Shown: positions 10,462-21,000 of the stretch, one piece after another
How the letters are laid out: each line of letters starts with the position of its first letter
Position numbering within the stretch: the stretch's first letter is position 1
Assembly (NCBI GenBank): GCA_037447655.1
Contig: JBBHKE010000320.1
Span: 1-44,942, forward strand
DNA length: 44,942 nucleotides
Direction: 5' to 3'
Source: Zygnema cylindricum
Taxonomy: Eukaryota > Streptophyta > Zygnematophyceae > Zygnematales > Zygnemataceae
Translations under genes and position numbers: made by a program
The notes under the pieces: generated by a model
The model's input: only the letters and a program-made list of their open reading frames with translations
The model's database searches: none
What the model was told of the DNA's origin: nothing

Positions 10462-13400
10462 TTATTTTTCGGCCAGTGAGGCTCGAAAGCGTAAACGAAC
10501 ATAGTCGGCTTTCCACTTCCCACGATAGTCACAAAGGGATGGTCTCAAAAGCTCCAATACTTCGCCCATGGCTTTTTCACGCTCTTGTTTGCTCATTCCT
10601 TGAAAAAATGGATTACCAAAATTTTCGATCCAATTCATCATACCTGCTGGCAATTCTGTGGGTCGTGGAAATAGTTCTATTACCTCCACATGGAAACCCT
10701 CCTCTTCCAAAATCTCCCTGCATTTCATAACACATCCGTACATTTTGTCACGATTTTATGTTAACTAAACCATTTTCAGGCTAGCAAGGGAAAAGCAAAA
10801 ATGAAAATAGATTGGTGTCCGATGACATGTCAATTTTTTAATATACACTTCTTAGTAATCACATTTTGATCCCCAAAGATTGGGGCATTTAATCTAATGA
10901 TGTGATCCTTGCTAGATCACATGTCATGCGCATGTAAATGTGGAAGATGCCCATCATCCATTATAAATTGCCCAATGTCCACTATGTAATGCCAAAAACT
11001 GGTGCCTAAGATGAACATCATTCAATACGGGAAGTCCAACGTTCCATGTCAATGCTCAATTCAGTGTTTAATGATGTCTCATGCCCAATGTTAATGCTGA
11101 TTTTAAAATTCAGCATTAAAATGTTAAACTTTCAATGTTGAATGCTCAATCAATGTTTAATGTCTCACATTCAATGGTAATGCTAATGTTTAGCATCAAA
11201 TGTTCAGTGTTCAATGTTCAATGCTCAATGCTCTATGTTTAACGACTAAATGTTCAGGGTTAACGCTCAATGTGAATGCTCAATGTTCTATGTTCGATGT
11301 TCAAAGTTCAGTTTTCAATGCTCGTTGCCCAATGCCCAATGTTCAACGCTTAATGCTCAATGTTTAATGTCTAAACGTTCAAGGTTAATGCTCAGGTTTA
11401 ACATTCAGCATTTGATGTTTAATGTTCAATGTCCAATTTTCAATGTCCAATGTCCAATGTTCAAGGTTTGATGCTCAGGTTCACTCGAGACGCTCCCATA
11501 AGAGTTTTAGGCCAGCAAAACAGATCGCACCGGTATTCTCCCACACTTGGAAAGAACCAAGGAATGCGATCTTTTCCGTCAATGTTTCTTGCATTCAGCA
11601 CGGCCACCAAAGCTGTTGTTATGGCGGCCACATTTCCAAATCCGCCGGCCTCACCGACAAATCGTCCTCCGGGTCGCAATGCTCTCCTAACACCTTGGAC
11701 AACTGCCCTAGGGTCTTTTTTCATCCAATGCAGGGCAGCATTTGTAAAGACAGCATCGAATTCTGAGTGAAATCTGGAAATGGTTGAAAACATAAGATTT
11801 ACGACTAGGCTGAAAGGAGTATAAATGCATGTATGATTTTTTTTGATGTTTTTTGATGCTACGATGCAAAGATGTCATGCGATCACTCGATCTTGGTTAA
11901 ATATGTTATAATAGGCGTTTATGTTTAGTAAATTATTAAAAAGATGCGACATCCTCATTTTGGTTTGAGGCCAAAATTTGCAGATTCTTGAATAGTCCTT
12001 TCTTTCCATACCATTTTCCTCTACAATTTCCTCTCCTTCTTTTCTCTGCCTACCTTCTTTTGCTCTCCCTTTTCTTGTCGGTACTTTTTCTTTACTGTCT
12101 GCCTCTCCCATTTTCCTTTCCTCCCTCCCCCGCCCACTCTCTCTTGCTCTCTCCTTTCTCTCGGTTACCTTCACTAGGGTCACTTTCCGTAAACAATTGA
12201 ATGTCAGTTCCAATAACACCAAAAATGCTGTTACACTAACAAAATTGTCACAACAAGTTTTAGAATTATGAAGGCCTCTGATTACCCAAAAACTTTTTCT
12301 CTTAATGTTCTTGCTTAATTCCGATTGAGCCGATTGATGTGGATTTTTATGCGAAATATTGAAAAAAAAGACAACAACCTGACCTCTTATCGATCGATCC
12401 GATCGTGGCCGTCCATGACACGCATCAATGCCGCCAATTGAGAGTCAATCATATCTTCGAAGAATCGACGGCTGTCACGCCGCGATCCCACATCGATTTT
12501 TTCGCTAATTTGCCGCCGCATCCGAGGTCGAGATTCGCTCCTGAAGTCCCCCTTTTTTTCTTCATTCGCTACTCGCAGAAATTATGAAAATGGCAATAAT
12601 AAAAATGGCAAAAGAGAGAGTCGTTGAAGAAAAATGATGATAGCATCCGAGGTCGAGGATTCGCTCACATGATTTTTTTTTTTTTTTTTTTTCCTTCGTT
12701 ACTCGCAAAAAAAAAATAAAAAAAAAATAATAATAATAGTAACAATAATGGCAATAACAATTGTTAAAAAAGGCAAAAAAGAGGAATTGTTAACCACAGT
12801 AAAAAACGACAATAGAATCAATGTCAGAAACATTTTGATAAGAGCCAAATAAATTCCACTAGAGGACAAAGATGAAAAAGGAACAAATTAGGATAAACAA
12901 AGTGTATAAATGTTTCAGCAGCTAAAATCTTTTGTAAAAGATGGAAATATTCATACCAATATTACAGCAATACGAATAAAAACGGTTATACCTGACAGGG
13001 GGTTGAGTAATTCTACTACAGGAAGACCCAAATCAGGAACAAAAGAACAATTTTTTTGATAATCTTCAGCATTCCAATTCTGTATGAAAAAAAAAAAAAA
13101 AAAAAAAAAAGGGGGAGGAAAAAAAAAAAAAAAAAAAAAAAAGGGGGAGGGAAAAAAAAAAAAAAAGGTTCAAGGTCAGAAAATTCCCCACATTTTTATT
13201 TACATATATAATGTTAGATTTTAGCGTTGAAACTCAAAAATTGGAAGCATAAATTGAAGTAAAAGTCTATTTTTTCATTAAATGCGCAATTTACAGTCGA
13301 AAAAAAAAAGGGGGGGGGGAAGAGGGAAAGAAAAATATATCTGAGCCGGAAATTAATTACTGAATTGAAATGAAGTAAAAACCAAAAACCCAAATTCAAT

Positions 13401-13702
13401 ATGTTAATTTTTTTTTTTTTTCTTTTAAATTGAGTAATCTAAAATTAACTCAATTTTTTTTCAATTTCACTCACTTGATTCACCGATTCTGTCGTCTCCT
13501 TCGCCGAGCAAAGGATATCTTTATTATACCCCATTGTACCCTTCGAATATATTCTTTTTTCCCTAAAATTATTCCCCTTTTTCTTGTCTAGTTTGAGAGG
13601 CGATTCGATAATTGTTTTTTTCTTTCGCAGTTCCGAAGCAAAAAAACGAGCGGGAACCGTTTCGGAAAATGAAAGAGACGAGAGAATAGCCTTATTAGTC
13701 AT
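10462..13702 (-). CDS. SAM-dependent methyltransferase (type 11-like), SAM-motif exon damaged
   Basis: Class I methyltransferase of unknown substrate. Exons in reading order: 13702-13475, 13079-12992, 12540-12384, 11773-11531, 10717-10462; 972 bases. Exon 1 codes for a basic, serine-containing leader of about 76 residues that could be an organelle presequence; an internal ATG would give a shorter form. Exon 2 gives WNAEDYQKNCSFVPDLGLP, the usual family N-terminus. Exon 3 gives LDLGCGG (motif I) and VTAVDSS, then a TGA; the next recognisable piece (EDMIDS...RVMDGHD) is in another frame. Exon 4 gives FDAVFTNAALHWM and LRPGGRFVGEAGG (post-I and motif III). Exon 5 gives FHVEVIELFPRPTELPAG and the C-terminus. 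Exon phases join correctly except inside exon 3. Either the gene is a recent pseudogene or exon 3 has sequencing or assembly errors. Confidence 0.75.
10960..11475. repeat. Degenerate CAATGTTCAATGCT minisatellite in a methyltransferase intron
   Basis: About 500 bases are made of variants of AATGTTC, AATGCTC and AATGTCC heptamer/hexamer units, densest from 11195 to 11465. It fills most of the intron between exons 4 and 5 of the methyltransferase. The open frame at 11250-11471 is a product of this repeat. Confidence 0.8.
12384..12540 (-). pseudogene. Frameshifted SAM-binding exon of the methyltransferase
   Basis: This is exon 3 of the gene above. Entered in phase from exon 2 it reads GANLDLGCGGKLAKKS...VTAVDSSKI and meets TGA near 12455. 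The homologous continuation EDMIDS...VMDGHD is in a different frame, and motif I looks shortened (LGCGGK where LGCGxGxL is usual). Total exon length still fits the flanking phases, so compensating small indels are possible. A partial second copy of the exon's start lies at about 12630-12667. Confidence 0.65.
12630..12720 (-). repeat. Partial duplicate of the methyltransferase motif-I exon start
   Basis: On the minus strand this piece reads GAGCGAATCCTCGACCTCGG then ATGC, which in one frame codes ERILDLGC, the family's motif I with an extra C compared with the copy at 12540. Beyond TGC it diverges at once. The 5' side (TTGCGAGTAACGAAGGAAAA) also resembles the DNA before the exon at 12560-12590. 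It looks like a short tandem duplication of the acceptor and exon start inside intron 2. Confidence 0.6.
13090..13167 (+). repeat. Poly-A with GGGGGAGG interruptions (polypyrimidine tract of a minus-strand acceptor)
   Basis: Three runs of A are separated by GGGGGAGG-type blocks. On the minus strand this is an exceptionally long T/C tract ending about 10 bases before the methyltransferase exon 2 acceptor at 13079/13080, so it serves as that intron's polypyrimidine tract. Such a stretch is error-prone in sequencing. Confidence 0.7.
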
Positions 13703-14589
13703 ATAGATTTTTTTTTAAATAATAAAATACCTTCTAATTTTTTTTCCCAATCTGCTTTTTTTCTTTGTTTTTTTTAATTAATTCCCCGAAGGAGTGAGGA
13801 AGAGCTTAACTATAAATGTGGGAACCTGGGGAGCTTTTTTCTTTCCTTACTTTATAATTTATATCTTTCCACGGTTTCGTACTTCCATGATGATAAAAAA
13901 AAAGTACAATTAAGTACAGTACAGTACACTGCAAGACAGTATAGTACGATTTAGTGCGGTACGGTAACGTATTGATCACGCTGACTCGCTGAGTCCGCGG
14001 TTAGACACTGCCACGTGGCATGAAAAGGAGGCTGTACATTGTATCCGTCCATTGTTCCATGATAAGAATAACTGAATAAGTGCGCCTACCGTACACTACA
14101 AGACCGGTACTGCCGTACAGTATATAGTACAATATAGTGCGGTACGAAAACGCTTTGGTCACTCTTAAGTACAAAATGTCAAATGGTAACAAAATGCCAC
14201 GTGGGATCTCTGGGAAGGCTATGCAAACATTCAGAGGAAAAGTACAAAGTACAGCGACAAACTGCAGTTGCAGCAATCCCGTGGAATCTAATTTAGTAAT
14301 TTGATTCGACGGCCAACATTTACAGTGTTTACATAGAACATTATGATTGCAGTTGATTAGTTTAAAGTTTAAAGTTTAAGATAAAGCCGATTGCAGGGTC
14401 TGCAGCCAGCCCTAATTTTGAAGCAGACAGAAACGTTGCAGAAAAAGATCTAAACCGTAAAAAAATAATCTGGACGGTCAGTTCTTGCTGAAATTCTGTG
14501 TAGTTTCGCGTCATCAATCTCGATGCTGAAAAAGCAACGTTAGCTGCAATATCAACACTAATAGATGTGTCGTGTTGGAGAATTCACCA

Positions 14590-14810
14590 GTGTTCACCTT
14601 AGCATCGTTTATTGCGTCAACGTTTTATTCGCCACTTAAATCATATTTTCTTGTGCACACTCAACGAAAACTTAATCCGACGGTTGCCATGGCAAGGTAA
14701 GGTTATAACCTTCCCGACTGGCGGTCTCCAAACTGAAACTGGACATGTGTGCACGGAGAAAACTGATTTAGTGGTGAAACATATTGGCACTAATAAGTAA
14801 AATGAATGAC
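14590..14810. mobile_element. Diverged short inverted-repeat element, family C copy 1
   Basis: The interior (GCACACTCAACGAAAACTTA ... GACGGTTGCCATGGCAAGGT ... CTGGCGGTCTCCAAACTGAA ... GTGTGCACGGAGAAAACTGA) matches the better-preserved copy at 32778-33003 and another at about 19420-19605. The ends have decayed: a CGCCACTTAAA on the left faces TTTAGTGGTG on the right. Non-coding. Confidence 0.55.
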
Positions 14811-14858
14811 ACGCGAAATCACATTCCACCCTAGTAACAATCTGTTGGTAAAGTACAG

Positions 14859-14900
14859 TACAGTACAGTACAGTACAGTACTGTACTGTACTGTACTGTA
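14859..14900. repeat. Perfect 42-bp palindrome of TACAG/CTGTA units
   Basis: Five TACAG-type units on the left (14859-14879) are followed without spacer by their exact reverse complement (14880-14900). It can extrude as a cruciform or fold as a hairpin in RNA. It lies upstream of the DUF2252 gene. Confidence 0.85.
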
Positions 14901-15225
14901 ATCCGTACAAGTGTTCCATACCGAGGCGACTGCCAAACGACAAACGTCCAACGAGAAACGTTTCTTGTCAAAAAACAAAAAAAAAGCTTCGAACCTCCTT
15001 TTCAACCAACTGCCTTACCACTAACAGACAAAAAAGTGAATTTAGGTCAGATTCAGTATTTTGCGAATGTCGGTCAGATCTTGCAATCTAGAATCGGTAT
15101 TTCTCCAAGCAGAATTCACAAAACAAGTACCAAAATTAGTGAATGCAGGTCCCTTCCAGTATTCTGCAGGCAGAGCTTCTCTGTGCAGGTTTGCAGTTTG
15201 CAGTTTTCAGTTTTCCAGTTCCGTG

Positions 15226-15541
15226 AATTTCAGTAAAGTGACAAAAAAAAAGGCGAAGGCCATGGCTGACGTGGCAGTGAAGGACAATTCTGTGTCCGTA
15301 CAGAGTGCCGTACAAGGTACAGGCAGGGAGATGCACGTGGTGGCGGCCATAGAGGAGTGGAATCGGTCGCTTGCGCCATTGGCTCTCCAAAAGAAATATG
15401 AAAAAATAGCTGAATCGCCTTTTGGGTTTTACAGGGGTACAAATCATCTTTTTTGGGCTGACTTCAGGTAAATGTTCTGGGCCAATGGGGGATTGGTTGT
15501 TTTTTTTTTTTTTGTATTTTTTTGTTTTTTTTTTTTTTTTT
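15226..15541 (+). repeat. Duplicated block, copy 1: DUF2252 first coding exon plus start of intron 1
   Basis: The segment from TTTCAGTAAAGTGAC to the poly-T after GGGGGATTGG recurs at 17559-17870. It carries the coding exon 15262-15467 (68 codons plus 2 bases, ending at a GTAAAT donor) and gives the same 68 residues as copy 2. The only change noticed in the coding region and leader is a poly-A run of 9 rather than 10 before the ATG. Upstream, copy 1 keeps unique sequence in which the frame stays open to 15061. Downstream it runs into a family A terminal repeat (about 15546-15592). It can serve as an alternative first exon with a longer intron to 18886. Confidence 0.85.
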
Positions 15542-17558
15542 TTTTACTCTATTTTTTTCTCTACTCTAATTACGATTCGCGGTGTACTGTACAGTAGGGT
15601 GAGTAATGAAATCGACTGTCACATCGACAGACACCGATAACCCGAATCGATTTTAAAAAGCGAAAGCGTTGATTCCGGTTGGACACGCTGCATTGCAATT
15701 TTGACAAGTTGTACTTTCCTTCGACGCGCTTTTGGTTGTTGCACACTTCTGGGTCGTGGCTCGACGGGCCTTAAATGAAACGATTCATAGTACTGTACGG
15801 CACTTTGGACGCAATAAAGATTTTGCGTACTTCCGGCATTAAACGACAGATTGCTGAAACATCAAAGCATGATTATAAAACAGCGAACGACAATGACGGT
15901 ACGGACGACGGACAAAAGCAGACTTCTGGACAAAAACACGCAGCCCCCGCGGAGAATTCCGTGTGAGGAGGAACTTCCGTCGCGACATGCCTCCATGTGC
16001 CACGCTGGCGGGACGCTAAAAGCTACGCGTGTCGCCCGATACGTGAAGAGCTGCCTTCCTAAAAGTTAACGGACTCCGATGAAAAATGACGTGTCAACGG
16101 AATCGCGAATCTGATGTCAGGCCGTTTCAAAGTTTAGGTAGTCGGGGATAAAGATATGTACGGACACAAATTTCCTTTTTGTGTGTCGCCTGTTTTCTTG
16201 GTGGCAGTGCAAATAACGTTGAAAAAATCCGCTGCATTATAGATACTGTTCACAGGACCAATTGGAGCCTCCGTACGACTGCGTGTCTACGGACAGTTGC
16301 AATGTGCTAATGCGGACAGTTCGTTGGAAGTCGCACGAAATCAGCATAACGTGCGGACATTCCGTACAGGATATTTTCATGCAGATACTTCTTTTTCTCG
16401 GCGGGCGCACGAACTTCCGCGGCGGCGAAGACCACAGTAAAAGATTATTGTTGTACATCGCTGGTCGGAGGAAAACGACATGGCCCGTAACCGAGACGCA
16501 AATTTACCGTTCGGTCCAATGGTCGATATCTGTCGATTTTTTAACGCTTTATGTTCATATACGAAATTTTGTCGTCTTGTGTTTTTTCGACCCACTGTCA
16601 CGTCATCCTCAAACTTATCATAAACCACATCGGAAATGTGTTTTAAACAAAGTTAAAACCGCTTCGACAAATAAGAAAGCATATTACCACGTGTGATGTT
16701 TTTTAAAGTTTTTGACGACGAGAAAAATACAGCGCTGTTTGTTTTTGTCTGCTTGCATGTTGTACGTTTTTTTTTTGCAGGGGTCTCGATGCTGCAAGTG
16801 TCATTTCACGCAAAGCTGAAAAATTTGCGAAGGTGAAAAATCTGCGAAGTCATGGCGGCCGGACAGGAGAGGTATACGCAAAGGCATACAGCCACGGCTG
16901 CAAGGCCGTACGTCTACGATGTCACGCAATGACATTCGACAAAATCAAATCGTTTCAAAAATTACGATGTGTCTTGCGACGCTTCAAAAAGTTTCGAAAA
17001 AATAAGGTGCGGCAAAGACAAATTGTATACGGTGATAGCCGTCATGGGTATTGTCGACGTATACAATTGTCACAAACTTAACTAACAATTTCGAGTAAAC
17101 ACATAGAGACACCTGAAATCCGTGTCCGCCGGATCTGCGCTAAAATACAAAGTATGTTCGCTAAGTTACGAGTACATGGAGCCGTACCTAAAGTACTATT
17201 ATACTAATCTAGATGTCCGTACGGACATTTTATTGACGCGACCTAAAACCGACGCGACACAAAAATTAGCGGCACGAAATCGTCCCGATTCCTGTCAAAC
17301 AATGCCTTGTTTATCATGCCCTAGGATCGCCTTTGAACCGTAGATCGAGCGGTCGACGACATTCTTTTGTGATTTTGTCGTTTTGAATTGTGAAAACATT
17401 ACACCGCCAATCGCTATTAGCGTGTAGGTTTCATTACACCGCCAATCGCTATTAGCGTGTAGGTTTGATTAGCGTATACTATTATTTAGCGTGGTGTACG
17501 CTAATTGGGAATTTGGAAATTTTGGAAGAAATCGATTACTCTAATTAGGAATTAGGGC
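15542..17558. mobile_element. Transposon-derived insertion between the two DUF2252 first exons
   Basis: It begins with the right end of a family A element (TACTCTAATTACGATTCGCG then GTGTAC near 15565-15592) and ends with a truncated, inverted family B element (17401-17555), whose first 35 bases are tandemly repeated at 17401 and 17436. A third copy of the 1324 repeat lies at about 17255-17315. The middle has several open frames (15775-15966, 16262-16696, 16833-17081) with no recognisable product. No transposase or integrase motif was seen. Confidence 0.6.
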
Positions 17559-17593
17559 TTTCAGTAAAGTGACAAAAAAAAAAGGCGAAGGCC

Positions 17594-18020
17594 ATGGCTG
17601 ACGTGGCAGTGAAGGACAATTCTGTGTCCGTACAGAGTGCCGTACAAGGTACAGGCAGGGAGATGCACGTGGTGGCGGCCATAGAGGAGTGGAATCGGTC
17701 GCTTGCGCCATTGGCTCTCCAAAAGAAATATGAAAAAATAGCTGAATCGCCTTTTGGGTTTTACAGGGGTACAAATCATCTTTTTTGGGCTGACTTCAGG
17801 TAAATGTTCTGGGCCAATGGGGGATTGGTTGTTTTTTTTTTTTTTTGTATTTTTTTGTTTTTTTTTTGTACTTTTTTTGTTTTTTTTTTGTTTTTTTGGT
17901 TTTTTTGTTTTTTTTTTTGACTGGAGAGGACAATTGTTGTATGTTTGTCAAAAGTTTGCGGAGGTGCATTTTGGTTTCTGTCTCTAGCTCTCTCTTTATC
18001 TCTCTCTCTTCCCCTCTCTC

Positions 18021-18084
<64 letters not shown>

Positions 18085-21000
18085 TCTCTCTCTCTCTCTC
18101 TCCCCTCTTCTCCTCTCTCCCTCCTTCTCTCTCTCTATCTCTCTCTCTCCTTCTCTTCTCGCCTTCCTCTCTCTCTTCTCTCTCTCTCCCTCTCTTCTCT
18201 ATTTCCCTCTCCCCCTCTCCCGCTCTCACGCTCTCTCGCTCCCTCTTTCTGTTTCTCTCTTCCCCCCTCACTCTCGCCTCCCTCTCTCCCCCCTTCTCTC
18301 TTTCTCTACCTCTCTTGCTCCCTCTCCCTCTTCTCTCTCTCCCCTTCCGTCTCTCTTTACTTCGCTCTCCTTCTCTCCCTCTATTCCTCTCCTCTACCTC
18401 TCCTATACATTTGTTGTGTTAACGCCCCAGAAATTGGTGTGGTATTCCTTTAAGAAAAACAATGGGTACAAATAACAATGTATATATAATAATGGCTGCT
18501 TAAAAGTAATAATGGGTAAACGTAATCATGGATAACAGGAACAATGGGTGCAAGTAATAATGGATTTTAGTAATAATCTTTGCCTCTAAATAATAACGAG
18601 TGCAAATAAGTATGGATGATAAATATAGTATAAATACACATTGTGCTTACTATGTTTCGACGAATTTGATACTCCAATTTCCATTCTTTGCAATGTCCAT
18701 ATTTCAACTCACAAAACCCTTAATTTGCAATGAAAAAAAAGTTTCTCATCATTTCATTCGAAACGCCTCCATTCCCTTCCTTCCTTCCTTTTTCCCTCCT
18801 TCAAACCTCATTGCTTCCTCCAAACTGTGTTTCTTCCTCTTCATTTTTTGTTTTTTTTGTCCTTCCCTTATTTTGTCTTTTACAGTGGAGACGATCGACT
18901 TTCAAAATTCGGCAACGATGCGACAGTCACTTGGATTACAGGAGATTGCCACGCGGAAAATTTTTCTGCCTCCGGAAACGACTCGGAGGGACCGATGTAC
19001 GGATTGGATGACGTGGACGAAGCCGTGATTGCCGATTATCAATATGATGTGTGGAGATTGGCGGTTAGTATTGTTTTAGTGGCGCGTGTGAACGGAGGAC
19101 CGTGTGCAGAAGAAGAAGCTCAAAAAGCTGCGGTTCAAAGTTTCGCAAAAAGATATGTGAAGACAGTTGCAGGGTACAAGATGGAGGAGAAGGAGGGAGG
19201 GAAGGAGAGACTACAGACTTTACTTGCCTACACTAATGGAAGTATCAAAGGGAGACTCGTCCGGTTTTTGGCGATTGTGGAGCGGGAATACAGCAGAAAA
19301 AAGCTTCTTAAGAAATGGTATGTTCAAGTTGTTTGAGATAAAAAATTTTAGTGTTGACTTTTGAGCTCTAATTAATTGCAAAGTACACGTATATTGCTTT
19401 TTTTTTTCAGTTTTTGAAATTGTTATTTCTTTGTGCACACATGTCCGATTTTATAAATACAACTATTGCGATGGAAAGGTAGTATTCTTACCTTCCGATT
19501 GGTGGTCTCCAAATGAAAATTTAACATTTGTGCATATAGAAAAGCTTATTTAAGTGGGCGGAAAAAATATTAACACTAATAATGGTTCACGGTGTTGTGG
19601 ATTTGGAGTTTGGTGGCTTTTATAAGGAGTTCGAGAAGCTCTTATCACTTAATGTAGCCTTCCCTTTGGTGTAAACCATAAATAGTGTTGACTTGGCAAA
19701 TAGTTTCATAATGCAATATTATTGTAAGGTGCAATGTGGCACGAGAAAGGGAAAAGACAAATTTCTTTTCCTTTTTCAATCTTTTGGCTTTTTTTGTACT
19801 TTACTCTTGCTTGATTGAGCTTCGCTTTATCGGCTTCCCTTCCCTTTCTCCCTTTTTTTCCTGGATCCTGTATAGGAACACCATTAAAAGCTTGTGATGT
19901 ATTATATTTATTATGAAGGTTTATGTTTTTTATATTGGTTTGTAGCTTCTCATATGCATTATACCATAGTTGTTTATGCTTTCTATTTCCCATATCACTA
20001 AGTTTAGGTCTAGGATTTTATGGCAAAAATGAAATCGCCACATTTAAAAACGACAAAAATGTACATTAGATTTGCAAGAAAGCCAGACTCCTTCGGAATT
20101 CAAATTAGAAATTTGTTTAGATATCTACCTGAATACCAATAATGCCCTTCAGACAATGAAGCATATAGGTTTTCCGGATCTTTACATTTTGTACTTTTAC
20201 ATTGTTCTATTTTTTTTTTCTTTCGATATTTGTTTAGACTCCTCTTTGTCCTATTCTCAGTTGGCAAAATGTTCGGCTGCCTTGTTCTTTTAATTTCAAT
20301 TGTTTTTTGATAATTTCGAGCCCTCGAACTTAATCATTGACGAGGAGAAAAACTTCTCCGATTATTGGTTTTCCTTTTTTTTACCACATTTTGAACTTGC
20401 AGGTGCACCGTCGATGGGAAAAAATATGAGTTTACGAATATGAAAGACAAACTTGAGAGATGTCCAAAATATGAAGCGGATGCTATTACTGCGGCTTTTG
20501 GATATTATGCTGAGTCAGCTCAAGGGAAATCGGTTCAAAAAGATGGAGTTAATGTGAAAGATGTCGCTCGAAGATTGTATGCCGGAAATGGATCTTGCGG
20601 TATGCCTCGGTTTTATGTCCTGGTAAGTATGAAATTTAATCTACCGTTTTTTCTTTTTTCCCGATGGTTTGACTTTTGTTTTTGGTCGTTCTAATTCTAC
20701 AGCAAAAGTACACTCTTAATGTTAGTCGAGTTTGTTTGTCGATGTTGGGCCCGGTTTTAGAATAAGAAACAGTAGGAGGATTTTCGGTTCAAAAAGGATA
20801 ACTTATTTAAGAATTGTGTTAAACTCGTGCATCTATTTGGTAGACAAAAAGGGTTTTGGAAATGTTGGGCCGTTGGAAAGATGTTGATGCTTGGGAAGAG
20901 TGAATGAACTTTTTTTTTTTTTTTCTTTAAATGTTTTGCCTTTTTATAGACAGAAGCTGCCGACAAGGAGCTTCATATATTGGATGTCAAACTTCAACAA

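Larger units (their letters stand above)
13703..15225. other. Divergent promoter region between methyltransferase and DUF2252 gene
   Basis: No gene was recognised. The region is rich in TACAGTAC and GTACGGTAC motifs (13905-13970, 14090-14160), holds a diverged short inverted-repeat element (14590-14810) and a perfect 42-base palindrome (14859-14900). The promoters of the two divergent genes should lie here. Confidence 0.55.

Noticed and set aside
15061-15261. Longer DUF2252 start in copy 1 using the in-frame ATG at 15061
   Set aside because: The extra 67 residues are not shared by copy 2, do not look like the family and follow no leader pattern. The ATG at 15262 is common to both copies.
16262-16696. 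144-codon open frame in the insertion between the DUF2252 exons, as a transposase
   Set aside because: No catalytic triad, zinc finger or other transposase feature could be seen, and an overlapping minus-strand frame of similar quality exists.
17845-18453. 202-codon and overlapping open frames of Ser-Leu or Arg-Glu
   Set aside because: They are translations of the CT microsatellite in DUF2252 intron 1.
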